The notes below the pieces were generated by a model. The model did not search any database and was not told where the DNA came from. It worked only from the letters and a program-made list of their open reading frames with translations. The translations under genes and the position numbers were made by a program. From G965195345 sp965277775 (lineage in GTDB: Bacteria; Pseudomonadota; Gammaproteobacteria; CAKMZV01), in contig OZ255843.1 in the NCBI GenBank assembly GCA_965277775.1, forward strand, positions 1,984,001 through 2,048,000: a stretch of DNA of 64,000 bases, given 5' to 3'. Below are positions 9,413 through 18,502 of this stretch, one piece after another; positions within the stretch are counted from its first letter, which is position 1; every line of letters begins with the position of its first letter.

Positions 9413-9784
9413 ATGAAAGTGACTGCCGAAAAAAACGAACAAATTGCTAATATGATATTTGCATCCATTTATCCACTCTATCTGAATAAATTGGAGAAAA
9501 AGGGTAGAACGAAAGAAGAACTCAACCAAGTAATTAAATGGTTTACTGGCTATGATCAAGATACTTTACAAGAACTTATCAATGAAAAGGTAACTTTTAG
9601 AACATTTTTTCAAAAAGCAAAAATCAATCCAAACGAACACTTGATTAAAGGCGTTGTTTGCGGTTATAAAATTGAAGAAATTGAGGCTGAATTTCTGATA
9701 TACAAGCAATGTCGACAAATGGAAAAATTGATTGATGAATTAGCCAAAGGTCGTAAGATGGAGAAAGTTTTACGCGAACAATAA
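9413..9784 (+). CDS. DUF2200 family protein
   Basis: The product is a small (123 residues), charged and probably cytoplasmic protein. It matches the DUF2200 family from its start through FASIYPLYLNKLEKKGRT (16-33) to the family's closing ELAKGRKMEKVLR. The function of the family is unknown. The ATG at 9413 fits the family's usual N-terminus, though no good ribosome site precedes it. It is an isolated gene flanked on both sides by copies of the ALDH start, so it probably arrived by insertion or recombination. Confidence 0.75.
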   Translation: MKVTAEKNEQIANMIFASIYPLYLNKLEKKGRTKEELNQVIKWFTGYDQDTLQELINEKVTFRTFFQKAKINPNEHLIKGVVCGYKIEEIEAEFLIYKQCRQMEKLIDELAKGRKMEKVLREQ

Positions 9785-9965
9785 GAAGTAGAATTTTGCA
9801 GTAACAATATCTAACGATTTTATTTGGAAGCTGTCTATAGAGGCCTCTTAAAGAATAGAAAAATGAACCTTAATCCTTTCAAATCATCTAAGTCAAGCAT
9901 AGAGAAGTTTGTCGCTAAACATCCTCGTCTCACTTATTCAAAGGAAAATGGCGTTGAATTTATAG
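9785..9965. other. Unassigned segment between DUF2200 gene and ALDH remnant
   Basis: An ATG at 9863 opens a frame to 10042 (59 codons). It encodes about 35 novel residues and then reads antisense through the duplicated ALDH start, so it is a chimera and probably not a real gene. The first part is Ser/Lys-rich and unrecognised, and may be a fragment of another gene brought in with DUF2200. Confidence 0.4.
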
Positions 9966-10074
9966 AAATCATAGCTTCAACGATTTCGGTTGAAGGACTG
10001 ATCACGTCGAAGTCATTAGGTGCACTGGGCGCCGTCCATTGACCATTGATGTAAAAAGAACGTTTATCTAACAT
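9934..10074 (-). pseudogene. Truncated aldehyde dehydrogenase remnant (N-terminal 37 codons)
   Basis: Read on the minus strand from the ATG at 10074, the first 37 codons match the intact ALDH at 9101. There are three amino-acid changes (Ser19 to Pro, Asn26 to Ser, Val35 to Met). The frame then runs into unrelated sequence and stops at 9934-9936, after 46 residues. All catalytic residues are lost. Its upstream region resembles that of the intact gene but is more diverged than the coding part. Confidence 0.85.
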
Positions 10075-10217
10075 GGTTTTGATTTAGTCTTGAAGTTTGG
10101 ATTGTGGTAAAAATTCGGTTCGTTATTTGAAAATGCTTGTTCATTGTTCGGACATTCTGTCGATAAATCAACTTGCAAACTATTTTCAATAGGAATAACC
10201 TGATTATATGGTATAAA
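9966..10217. repeat. Direct repeat, copy 2: ALDH start and upstream region, next to tmm
   Basis: This is the second copy of the 8995-9221 segment, in the same orientation about 970 bases away. The left border near 9965 is sharp. The right part fades into the tmm upstream region, where GATTATATGGTATAAA is kept at 10202-10217. Confidence 0.85.
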
Positions 10218-10434
10218 ATTAGGTTGAATTAAAGAAATTAATTGGGTTAGTCATCTTGATTAATTTCTATGACAAGGTTGCATTTTCTATACAAATCATG
10301 ATCAACCTGCATTAGTAATTTATATCTGGGGCGCAACATTTAAAGAGCGTCTTTGTTGCGTAAAAAAAATGAACGTATGAGATGGATTGGTTAAAATGTC
10401 ATGATATTCAGTCAAACCATAAAAGGAGAAAAAA
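10075..10434. other. Upstream region of tmm
   Basis: This 360-base stretch has no gene. TGGTATAAA at 10209-10217 resembles an extended -10 on the plus strand and could drive tmm. ATTATA at 10203-10208 gives TATAAT on the minus strand. A bulged hairpin lies at about 10331-10353 (GCAACA and TGTTGC arms with an AAAGA/TCTTT core). It is followed by A rather than T residues, so it is not a terminator for tmm-sense transcripts. Confidence 0.45.
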
Positions 10435-11781
10435 ATGAATAAACGTGTTGCATTAATTGGCGCAGGACCCAGCGGGTTGAGTTTTTTGCATGCAGTAAAA
10501 GAAGCTCAAAGAAAAGGCAGTGCCGTTCCTGAAGTTGTTTGTTTTGAAAAACAAAGTGACTGGGGCGGGTTGTGGAACTACAGCTGGCGTGTCGGGACCA
10601 ACGGTCATGGTTTGGTTGAACATGGCAGTATGTATCGCTTTCTATGGTCCAATGGTCCCAAAGAATGCTTGGAGTTTTCAGATTATTCATTTGATGAGCA
10701 TTTTGGTCAAGCCATTCCTTCATTTCCACCGCGAGATGTGTTGTTTGACTATATTAAAGGCCGAGCGATTAAAAGTGGTTTCCGTGATCAAATTCGATTC
10801 AACACAGTGGTGAATCAAGTAACCTTTGACGAAGCTTCCAAACAATTTTCTGTAAAGTCAAATAACTACATTGAAGGCGAACATGCAACTGAAACTTTCG
10901 ATTATGTGGTGGTCGCAACTGGCCATTTTTCAACGCCAAAAATTCCCGAATTCGAAGGGTTTGATTATTTCCCAGGGCGCGTTCTACATGCGCATGATTT
11001 CCGTTCAGCCGAAGAGTTTACGGGCAAGAATGTGCTGATTATTGGTGGCAGTTATTCTGCAGAAGATATTGGGCTACAGTGTTATAAATATGGCGCAAAA
11101 TCCGTAACCTCCAGTTACAGAACGGAAGCCATGGGTTTTGATTGGCCAGAAAATTATGAAGAACGCCCATTGTTGACCAAAATGGATGAACAAACGGCAC
11201 ATTTTAAAGATGGCAGTCGTAAGGAAAATATCGATGCCATTATTTTATGTACAGGTTATCTACACAGCTTTCCGTTTATGTCTAGAGAGTTATGTTTGGA
11301 CACACCCAACATTCTTTACCCTGAAAACTTATACAAAGGGGTAGTTTGGAACCCCAATCCTCAAGTCATGTACTTGAGTATGCAAGATCAATGGTACACC
11401 TTCACCATGTTTGATTTGGAAGCGTGGTATGCGCGCGATGTCATCATGGGTAAGATTGCATTGCCTGATCAAGCAGAGCGAACGGCCGACATTCAGAAAT
11501 GGCGTGCCAAAGAAGATCAATTGGAAGATGCTTATCAAATGATTGAATTTCAAGCTGAGTACATGCAGGACATCGCGCCTCATGTCGATTACCCCAGTTT
11601 TGATGTGGATGCAACCATTGAAATGTTTAAAGTTTGGAAAAAAGACAAGCAAAAAAGCATTTTGGCTTATAGAGATGAAGACCATTTTAAATCACCTGTT
11701 ACGGGTACCAAGTCTCCAAGACATCACACGCCCTGGATTGAAGCCTTAGATGATTCAATGAAAGCGTTTTTGGATAATTAA
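10435..11781 (+). CDS. tmm: Trimethylamine monooxygenase (Tmm), flavin-dependent
   Basis: Tmm oxidises trimethylamine to trimethylamine N-oxide using FAD, NADPH and O2. The 448-residue protein has the FAD motif GAGPSG (9-14), an FMO-type FPGRVLHAHDF box (about 180-190) and the NADPH motif GGSYSAEDIG (about 203-212). Long stretches agree with the characterised Methylocella/Roseobacter Tmm as I remember it, for example CFEKQSDWGGLWNY and SNGPKECLEFSDY. A good ribosome site (AGGAG, 10424-10428) precedes the ATG. It is 20 bases upstream of tdm and clearly cotranscribed with it. Confidence 0.93.
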   Translation: MNKRVALIGAGPSGLSFLHAVKEAQRKGSAVPEVVCFEKQSDWGGLWNYSWRVGTNGHGLVEHGSMYRFLWSNGPKECLEFSDYSFDEHFGQAIPSFPPRDVLFDYIKGRAIKSGFRDQIRFNTVVNQVTFDEASKQFSVKSNNYIEGEHATETFDYVVVATGHFSTPKIPEFEGFDYFPGRVLHAHDFRSAEEFTGKNVLIIGGSYSAEDIGLQCYKYGAKSVTSSYRTEAMGFDWPENYEERPLLTKMDEQTAHFKDGSRKENIDAIILCTGYLHSFPFMSRELCLDTPNILYPENLYKGVVWNPNPQVMYLSMQDQWYTFTMFDLEAWYARDVIMGKIALPDQAERTADIQKWRAKEDQLEDAYQMIEFQAEYMQDIAPHVDYPSFDVDATIEMFKVWKKDKQKSILAYRDEDHFKSPVTGTKSPRHHTPWIEALDDSMKAFLDN

Positions 11782-11801
11782 AAAAAACCTCTGGAGCAAA
11801 A

Positions 11802-14093
11802 ATGGTTGTATTGTCAACATCAGCATTGCCGGCAAAAGAACGGTACGAAATCAAAGGTGGAACGGCCCGATCATTCATATTAAATGAAAATGATGCGCTA
11901 ATCCTTCGTGATGCTGAAGGCGATCAGCCTTGTGTGGTTTGTGCGACTGATCATCAGGCAATATCCGCGTTTCAGTCGTTGGATAACCAGGCAAAGGTCA
12001 GCAAAGTCGCGTTTGATTCGAACAGCTTGCATCATAGTGCTTTTGCCCAACAAGTAAGCAAAACGGGTGAGTCCCCCGAGGCATTCTATGCCTTATCTCT
12101 GTTCCCAGAAAATGCGCCAGCCAATGCGTCTGTCACTTTGACGGCAACCACGACTTTTACTTGTATTGTTGTGGTGCCAGGTCAAGACATGGTCGTTGAT
12201 GAGCATCATCCCTCAACGTCGATTCAAGTTCAAATACAACGAGCCAAAGCGGTTCAGCCTCCGCTCCCTGAGCCCTTGGCTGAACCTTTACAAAATTTTC
12301 GTATTTTGCAAAGCACCGCCCAAGCCTATAAAGTAAAAGCGGGTGAATACATCCAAATCATTGATGTTGAAGGACAGCAATGTACGGATTTTCAGGCTTT
12401 TGCTGAATCTGATTTAGAACGCGATGAAGCCTTGGGTATTTCACCCACCGTCACGCGTACCTTTATGGGTTCCAGTTATCCAATGCCAGGTGTTCATTCA
12501 AAATTTTATAATATCAACTCAAAGCCTTTGGTTGAAATTGTGCAAGACACAGTGGGTAGGCACGACACCTTCGGCTTGGCGTGCAATGCAAAATACTATG
12601 AGGATGCGGGCTACCCTGGGCACGCCAATTGCACCGATAATTTCAATGCGGCCTTGGTTGAATATGATATACCGTCCAGACCTAATTGGGAAACAGTCAA
12701 CTTGTTTTTCAACACCCACGTGGAAGATTGCGAAACCATTTCTGCAGATGTCTCGTGGTCCAAAGCAGGCGACTATGTGTTGTTTAAGGCTCTGACTGAT
12801 TTGGTTTGTGTATCTTCGGCTTGCCCAGATGACATTGATCCCGCTAACGCCTACAATCCGACCGACATCCACGTTCGAGTATATTCTGCTCAAAACACCT
12901 TCCATCCCAAAAGTATTTTTAGACCCACAGCAGAGAGCATTCCTATGACGACTAAAGAAACGGGCTTTCATGCCATTTTTGCACAACACACACGTAACTT
13001 CATTGAGTACAACGGTTATTGGCTGGCAAATGATTTCACAAATTATGGTGCGCTCAAAGAATATTGGGCTTGCCGTCAAGGGGCAGCCCTCATGGATTTG
13101 TCACCGCTGAGAAAGTTTGAAATTTACGGCGAGGATGCCGAAACATTGATGCAACACGCATTAACTCGAAATGTGCGAAAACTGGCCGTTGGTCAAGTCG
13201 TCTATTCGGCCATTTGCTATGAAAACGGCGGTATGATTGATGATGGCACGCTTTTTAGAATGTGTCAAAATAATTTTCGTTGGATCTGCGGCACTGACTA
13301 CTGTGGCGTATGGTTGCGTGAACTGGCGCAAAAGCTCAATTTGGATGTACGTATTAAATCTTCGACCGATCAACTCCATAATGTGGCGCTACAAGGGCCA
13401 AAAAGCCGAGACATATTAAAGAAAATTATTTGGACTAAGCCAACCCAACCCAATATGGATGAGTTGAAGTGGTTTCATTTTTCCATTGGGCGCATTGCGC
13501 ACGAAACGGGCATTCCAGTGATCGTTTCGCGTACGGGTTATACGGGTGAATTGGGTTATGAAATTTGGTGTCATCCCAAAGATGCAGCCGCCGTTGGCCA
13601 AGCCTTATTTGAAGCTGGTGAAGCCTTTGAATTAACCCCATTGGGCCTGGAAGCCTTGGACATTTTACGTATTGAAGCGGGTTTGATCTTTGCCGGTTAT
13701 GAGTTTTCAGACCAAACCGATCCCTTTGAAGCGGGTATTGGTTTTACGGTGCCTTTAAAATCAAAAGAGGACGATTTTATGGGTAAAACCGCTTTGATCC
13801 AACGCAAGGCTTCGCCCCAGCATAAATTAGTCGGCTTGGAGCTTGAGGGCAATGAAGTCGCTGAACACGACGATGGCGTATTCCAAGGCAGACAGCAGAT
13901 AGGTGTGATCACCAGCGGCACTCGTGCACCCATTTTGAATAAAAACATTGCACTATGTCGAGTTTCTGCAGCACATTCCGAATTAGGGCAACACCTTGAA
14001 GTCGGTAAATTAGATGGTCATCAAAAACGATTGCCCGCAAAAATTATCTCATTCCCATTTTATGATCCGAACAAAGATCGGGTCAGAATGTAG
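11802..14093 (+). CDS. tdm: Trimethylamine N-oxide demethylase (Tdm)
   Basis: Tdm converts TMAO to dimethylamine and formaldehyde. The 763-residue protein has the expected two halves. The first is an N-terminal DUF1989-type metal-binding part, best seen at about 165-365, with conserved cysteines near 260, 277 and 338. The second, from about 385 to the end, is a GcvT-like tetrahydrofolate-binding part with a conserved RTGYTGELGYEIW stretch near 578-590. Known Tdm proteins have this architecture and length. The folate domain is thought to take up the released one-carbon unit. GGAG at 11793-11796 is the ribosome site. Confidence 0.92.
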   Translation: MVVLSTSALPAKERYEIKGGTARSFILNENDALILRDAEGDQPCVVCATDHQAISAFQSLDNQAKVSKVAFDSNSLHHSAFAQQVSKTGESPEAFYALSLFPENAPANASVTLTATTTFTCIVVVPGQDMVVDEHHPSTSIQVQIQRAKAVQPPLPEPLAEPLQNFRILQSTAQAYKVKAGEYIQIIDVEGQQCTDFQAFAESDLERDEALGISPTVTRTFMGSSYPMPGVHSKFYNINSKPLVEIVQDTVGRHDTFGLACNAKYYEDAGYPGHANCTDNFNAALVEYDIPSRPNWETVNLFFNTHVEDCETISADVSWSKAGDYVLFKALTDLVCVSSACPDDIDPANAYNPTDIHVRVYSAQNTFHPKSIFRPTAESIPMTTKETGFHAIFAQHTRNFIEYNGYWLANDFTNYGALKEYWACRQGAALMDLSPLRKFEIYGEDAETLMQHALTRNVRKLAVGQVVYSAICYENGGMIDDGTLFRMCQNNFRWICGTDYCGVWLRELAQKLNLDVRIKSSTDQLHNVALQGPKSRDILKKIIWTKPTQPNMDELKWFHFSIGRIAHETGIPVIVSRTGYTGELGYEIWCHPKDAAAVGQALFEAGEAFELTPLGLEALDILRIEAGLIFAGYEFSDQTDPFEAGIGFTVPLKSKEDDFMGKTALIQRKASPQHKLVGLELEGNEVAEHDDGVFQGRQQIGVITSGTRAPILNKNIALCRVSAAHSELGQHLEVGKLDGHQKRLPAKIISFPFYDPNKDRVRM

Positions 14094-14263
14094 GATACTT
14101 TTTCACCAAAAGCGCATCTGAAGCATTGATTTAAAAAATCAGGCTTCATCAAAGTTGGCACCAGACTTGATTAAAAACACATCAACGAGGCGTTGTGTCA
14201 AGTGGGGTCTAGAAATTATTATTTTATATAATAAAAACATTATGTTTATCATAAGAAATTTTA

Positions 14264-14282
14264 CAAGAAAGATTCTTTCTTG
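14264..14282. promoter_or_regulatory. Palindromic candidate operator overlapping the tmoX -35 box
   Basis: CAAGAAAG (14264-14271) and CTTTCTTG (14275-14282) form a perfect 8-base inverted repeat around ATT. The right arm shares its last three bases with the TTGACA -35 box. This placement suits a repressor or activator of tmoXWV. No regulator gene is linked in this window. Confidence 0.5.
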
Positions 14283-14309
14283 ACAGTTTTATGAATTTGC
14301 AGGTATTAT
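14280..14309 (+). promoter_or_regulatory. Sigma-70 promoter for tmoX
   Basis: TTGACA (14280-14285, perfect) and TATTAT (14304-14309, one mismatch) are separated by 18 bases, about 90 bases upstream of the tmoX ATG. It is one of the best promoter matches in the window. Confidence 0.6.
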
Positions 14310-14400
14310 TTAATGACCATGCAAACAACCAGAGTTTGAAAAAATTAAACACTGGTGTCTGCACATTTTAATTTGTTCAACTTCATTAAGGAGATTTCGT

Positions 14401-15339
14401 ATGTTCAGTTCTATTAAAAAAATAACAACTTTATTGTTGTGTCTAACTGTGGGGGCATTTTCGGGTGCGGCTTTGGCTAAGGACTCTGAAAAACCCATTA
14501 TCATTCCAACCCATAACTGGTCAAGCCAGATCGTCATGTCTCATGTGGTGGGCAATCTATTCCAAAAAATTGGCAACAATGTTGAGTATAAACCAGCAGA
14601 CAGTCAAGCCGTCTATGAAGCCATTCGTCGGGGTGATATCACGATCTCACTTGAAGTCTGGGAATCGACCTTTGGCAAACCATTTAATGCGGCCTTGGAC
14701 AAAGGCGGAATCATCGATGCGGGTACGCATACGGCCAAAACCCGTGAAGAATGGTGGTATCCTGCCTATGTTGCGGACTTGTGCCCTGGTTTGCCGAAAT
14801 GGGAAGCGTTGAACGCTTGCGCAGAGAAATTTGCAACGCCTGATACAGCACCTAAAGGTCGTTATTTGGATGGACCTGCTGACTGGCATGGTCAAGAAAC
14901 CAAAGATCGCATCAAAGCATTGGGTATGGATTTCAAAGCCGTATTCGCAGGCTCTGCCGCTGCATTGTGGGCTGAATTGGAATCTGCTAAGAAGCAGAAC
15001 CGTCCCATCGTTCTATTCAACTGGTCACCAAACTTTACCGACGCTCTGTACGGTGGTGATTTCATCGTATTCCCCGAGTACACTGATGGTTGTAAGATCT
15101 CTCAAGGTGGTGATGGCAAATGTGGTAGCCCACCTGCAGGTTGGTTGAAAAAAGCCGCTTATTATCAAATGCCAAAAAGATGGCCACACGCTTATAAAAT
15201 GTTAACCAAAATAAGCTTTGATAAAGTGCAAATTGCCACCATGGCTAAATTGGTCGATATTGATGGTTTAACGCACGATCAAGCTGCTAAAAAATGGTTG
15301 GCTGATAATGAAGCAGTTTGGACTCCATGGTTGAAATAA
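14401..15339 (+). CDS. tmoX: TMAO-binding periplasmic protein of ABC importer (TmoX-like, OpuAC family)
   Basis: This is the periplasmic receptor that would deliver TMAO to TmoWV. The 312-residue precursor has a classical signal peptide (KK at 6-7, a hydrophobic core, cleavage after ALA at about 26). The mature part is a ProX/OpuAC-type binding protein rich in tryptophans (HNW, EVWE, EEWWYP, FNWSPNF), as expected for a cage around a quaternary or N-oxide group. Choline- or glycine-betaine-binding paralogues look similar. The TMAO call rests on the neighbouring tmm and tdm. AAGGAG at 14388-14393 is the ribosome site, and a terminator hairpin follows the gene. Confidence 0.82.
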   Translation: MFSSIKKITTLLLCLTVGAFSGAALAKDSEKPIIIPTHNWSSQIVMSHVVGNLFQKIGNNVEYKPADSQAVYEAIRRGDITISLEVWESTFGKPFNAALDKGGIIDAGTHTAKTREEWWYPAYVADLCPGLPKWEALNACAEKFATPDTAPKGRYLDGPADWHGQETKDRIKALGMDFKAVFAGSAAALWAELESAKKQNRPIVLFNWSPNFTDALYGGDFIVFPEYTDGCKISQGGDGKCGSPPAGWLKKAAYYQMPKRWPHAYKMLTKISFDKVQIATMAKLVDIDGLTHDQAAKKWLADNEAVWTPWLK

Positions 15340-15405
15340 GCCACTGCAGAAATTATCAAAAACAACATAGAACGCCTTTGGATCTATTCTAAAGGGGTTC
15401 GTCGG

Positions 15406-15444
15406 AAGGACGTTGATGGTTAAGCTCACAACGTCCTTTTTTAT
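15406..15444 (+). terminator. Rho-independent terminator/attenuator between tmoX and tmoW
   Basis: AAGGACGTTG (15406-15415) and CAACGTCCTT (15429-15438) pair perfectly around a 13-base loop and are followed by a T-run. The genes continue in the same direction, so partial read-through would give more TmoX than TmoW and TmoV. Confidence 0.85.
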
Positions 15445-15482
15445 AGATAAATCAAACAAAATTCGTAATCAGAGGTCACAAA

Positions 15483-16520
15483 ATGTCAACACCTGTAATT
15501 GAATGTCAGTCTGTTTACAAAATATTTGGCGATAATCCAAAAGATTTTCTCAAACAAAACAACAATCAAATTGATGACACCATCTTCGCGGATGCAGGTT
15601 ATATCACTGGTGTCAATAATGTTTCATTAAAAATAGATAAGGGCGAGATATTAGTGGTGATGGGTCTGTCTGGCTCAGGCAAATCAACCTTAATGCGTTG
15701 CATTTCACGCCTAACCGAGGCAACGGCCGGTAAGATTCTAATCGATGGCGACAACTTATTACAAATGACTGAAAAAGAACTGATTGAACTTCGCCGCCAT
15801 AAAATGGGGATGGTTTTTCAGAATTTTTCACTATTGCCCCATAAAACCGTTTTGGAAAACATTGCTTTTCCCCTACAAATAAAAGGAATCAATGCCGCAG
15901 AAAGTTTTGAGCGTGCAAAGCAGATGGTTGAATTGGTCAGCCTTCATGGACGAGAGACCAGTTTTCCGCGTGAGCTATCGGGCGGTCAGCAACAACGTGT
16001 TGGCATTGCTCGTTCACTGGCGGTTGAGCCGGATATATGGTTTTTGGACGAGCCTTTTTCAGCGCTGGACCCACTCATTCGCAAAGAAATGCAAGATGAA
16101 TTTCTCAGGCTTCAAGCCCTATTGAACAAAACAATTGTGTTCATAACCCATGATTTTGATGAGGCCTTAAGATTGGCTGATCGCATTGCAATCATGTATC
16201 ACGGCAAGGTCGAACAAATAGACACGCCAGCCAAAATTGTGTTAAATCCAGCCACAGATTACGTGCGCAAGTTTACCAAAGAAGTGCCACGTGAGCAGGT
16301 TTTGAGTGTTGATTCGATTATGGAACCGGTCGAAGGGCAGGACATGGCCGATTTTTCAGTGCCAGCCAACGCCATCATTGAAACAGTGGCAGAACGCGTG
16401 CTTTCGAGTAGTAAGGTTGCCCCAGTGGTGGATGAAAACAATCAGATCATTGGGGTTTTAAACCCCAAATCGGTTTTGCACACGCTTTTTGGCGATAAAA
16501 CGGCAGAGCGTGTGAAATGA
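15483..16520 (+). CDS. tmoW: TMAO ABC importer ATPase (TmoW-like, ProV/OpuAA family)
   Basis: This cytoplasmic ATPase would power uptake with TmoX and TmoV. The 345-residue protein has a Walker A motif (GLSGSGKST, 61-69), an ABC signature (LSGGQQQR, near 165), a Walker B motif with FLDEP (near 184) and a C-terminal CBS-like region (about 280-340). Betaine-type importers use that region to sense ionic strength. A family-specific N-terminal extension precedes the Walker A. Its last codons overlap tmoV by four bases (ATGA). Confidence 0.85.
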   Translation: MSTPVIECQSVYKIFGDNPKDFLKQNNNQIDDTIFADAGYITGVNNVSLKIDKGEILVVMGLSGSGKSTLMRCISRLTEATAGKILIDGDNLLQMTEKELIELRRHKMGMVFQNFSLLPHKTVLENIAFPLQIKGINAAESFERAKQMVELVSLHGRETSFPRELSGGQQQRVGIARSLAVEPDIWFLDEPFSALDPLIRKEMQDEFLRLQALLNKTIVFITHDFDEALRLADRIAIMYHGKVEQIDTPAKIVLNPATDYVRKFTKEVPREQVLSVDSIMEPVEGQDMADFSVPANAIIETVAERVLSSSKVAPVVDENNQIIGVLNPKSVLHTLFGDKTAERVK

Positions 16521-18502
16521 CGCATTTATTGACCAATAAAAAACAACAAAGCATCGCATTGTTTTTTGTTTTTATGGCATTGATCGTATTTAAAAGCGCA
16601 TTGCCTGATGGTCTGGTACTGTTTCCAGATGACTGGATCCTCCCCATCCAAATGTGGCTCAACGACATTTTGTATTTCATACAAGATGACTTTTTGCTCA
16701 TCGAAACCTTCAACGTTGAAGATGACATTGAAGAAGAAATAACCGCCACAATGATTCTCACGCGCGGTATTGCAGACGTCATTCAATTTTGCATTGATGT
16801 GATCCGCAATATACTATTGGGCGGAACAAAAGGTTTGGCTTTGCCTGCATTACCTTGGACAGCCGTTGCAGCCATTGCCTTTATCCTTGGCTATGCCCTA
16901 AGAGGTTATAAATTAGCGATGCTGGCTGGATTAACCGTCGTCTATTTGGCTTTTTTTGGGCAATGGACCGAATCGATGCAAACACTGTCTTTGGTTTTGG
17001 TGGCTGCGCCCATTGCTTTGGTATTTGGCCTGACCTTGGGCATACTCTCGCATAAATACCAAACCATTGAACGGATACTTGCGCCATTTCTCAACATCGC
17101 TCAATCTTTGCCGCATTTTTCCTATCTGATCCCAGTGGTCGTGTTCTATGGCATTGGCGACCATGCTGGCGCCATTGCCACCGTTATTTTTGCCACGCCC
17201 CCCATGATTCGTTTGACCACATTGGGTCTGAAAAAAGTCCCAGAAGAAATTTTAGAATCGGGCAAGATGAGTGGTTGTAATCAATGGCAATTGCTAACGC
17301 GCGTCCAAATTCCAAGTGCGCGCCACGACATCATGATTGGCGTGAACCAAGTCATCATGCAGTGTTTGGCGATGGTGGTGATAGCCTCTTTTATTGGCGC
17401 TTCCGGATTGGGTTATAACTTACTCGTTGTGCTCAACAGTTTGAAAATTGGGAAGGCTTTGGAATTGGGGGTTTCAATCGTACTGATTGCTATTGTATTG
17501 GATCAGTTGTCGCTGGCTTGGGCGAATAAACAACCTGATTATAGGGCAAATTTACCCTTTGTCATTCGTTACAAATTCCCCTTGCTGATTGTGTTGGCTA
17601 TCGTAGTCTCAATCCTTTTATCGCAATTGTTTCCCATTTTTTATGCGGTGCCAGAGTCGGCCATCTTATCGACAGCGGTGTTCTGGGACGGGATCGTTGA
17701 TTGGATTGTGACAAATTGGTTTACAGGACTGCAATCGTTTAGAAATTTCTTTTTAATCGACATCTTAATACCAATGAGGAATGCTTATGTCAGCACGCCA
17801 ATGATTGCAGTTTTTGCTCTAATCATGGGCGCAGGTTTTATTCTTGGGGGCATTAAATCTGCTTTTATTACGGGCGCTTTTTTTCTTTTTATTGCGGTAA
17901 CAGGCTGGTGGGAACGGGCTATGATCACCTTATACATGGTCAGTTTTTCTGTATTCGTCTCGGTGATCATAGGGGTAACGGTAGGCATTTGGGCATCACG
18001 TAAGGACGGTCGAACAAAATTCATGTTGTTGATTTGTGACACTTTTCAAACCTTCCCATCCTTCGTTTATTTGATCCCCGTGATCATGTTATTTCAAGTC
18101 AACGATGTGTCGGTCATTGCCGCAGTTGTGATTTATGCCACCATCCCTGCCACCCGCTACACCATTGAAGGCATGCGCAATGTGCCACAAGGGTTGCAAG
18201 ATGTGGCAACCATGTCAGGGGTCAATGCCGTGCAAAGATTGATGAAAATCGAATTGCCCATGGCCTTTCCACACATCATGATTGGCATCAATCAAACCGT
18301 TTTATTTTCATTGTTTATGGTCATACTTGGGGCGTTTATTGGTACCCAAGATTTGGGTCAAGAAATCATGCAGGCATTGTCAGAAAGCAATATGGGTAAA
18401 GGCTTGGTTCTGGGGCTTTGTGTGGCTTTTATGGGGCTGGCTGTCGATCACTTAATCACCCAATGGGCGACCCAACGTAAGCAAGAGCTGGGGTTAATTT
18501 AA
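16517..18502 (+). CDS. tmoV: TMAO ABC importer permease, two permease domains in one chain (TmoV-like)
   Basis: This 661-residue inner-membrane protein would form the channel for TMAO. Two homologous permease domains lie in one chain. Each has its own ATPase-coupling loop: VPEEILESGKMSGCN near 238-252 and VPQGLQDVATMSGVN near 558-572. Each loop is followed by a closely similar IMIGxNQ...FIG...LG block. Most betaine permeases have one domain and pair as homodimers. The fused form is known for TmoV-type permeases. It begins within the tmoW stop codon. Confidence 0.85.
   Translation: MTHLLTNKKQQSIALFFVFMALIVFKSALPDGLVLFPDDWILPIQMWLNDILYFIQDDFLLIETFNVEDDIEEEITATMILTRGIADVIQFCIDVIRNILLGGTKGLALPALPWTAVAAIAFILGYALRGYKLAMLAGLTVVYLAFFGQWTESMQTLSLVLVAAPIALVFGLTLGILSHKYQTIERILAPFLNIAQSLPHFSYLIPVVVFYGIGDHAGAIATVIFATPPMIRLTTLGLKKVPEEILESGKMSGCNQWQLLTRVQIPSARHDIMIGVNQVIMQCLAMVVIASFIGASGLGYNLLVVLNSLKIGKALELGVSIVLIAIVLDQLSLAWANKQPDYRANLPFVIRYKFPLLIVLAIVVSILLSQLFPIFYAVPESAILSTAVFWDGIVDWIVTNWFTGLQSFRNFFLIDILIPMRNAYVSTPMIAVFALIMGAGFILGGIKSAFITGAFFLFIAVTGWWERAMITLYMVSFSVFVSVIIGVTVGIWASRKDGRTKFMLLICDTFQTFPSFVYLIPVIMLFQVNDVSVIAAVVIYATIPATRYTIEGMRNVPQGLQDVATMSGVNAVQRLMKIELPMAFPHIMIGINQTVLFSLFMVILGAFIGTQDLGQEIMQALSESNMGKGLVLGLCVAFMGLAVDHLITQWATQRKQELGLI

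Larger units (their letters stand above)
14094..14400. other. Intergenic region between tdm and tmoX, with regulatory signals
   Basis: These 307 bases hold a bulged stem-loop at 14119-14148 just after tdm, with no T-run. They also hold a very AT-rich stretch with AAACATTATGTTT at 14236-14248 and the tmoX promoter and palindrome listed separately. Confidence 0.5.

Noticed and set aside
9824..10042. Open frame of 59-72 codons between DUF2200 and tmm
   Set aside because: Its second half is the antisense of the duplicated ALDH start, so it is a chance chimera.
14119..14148. Stem-loop after tdm as a terminator
   Set aside because: The stem has a bulge and no T-run follows. It may only stabilise the 3' end.
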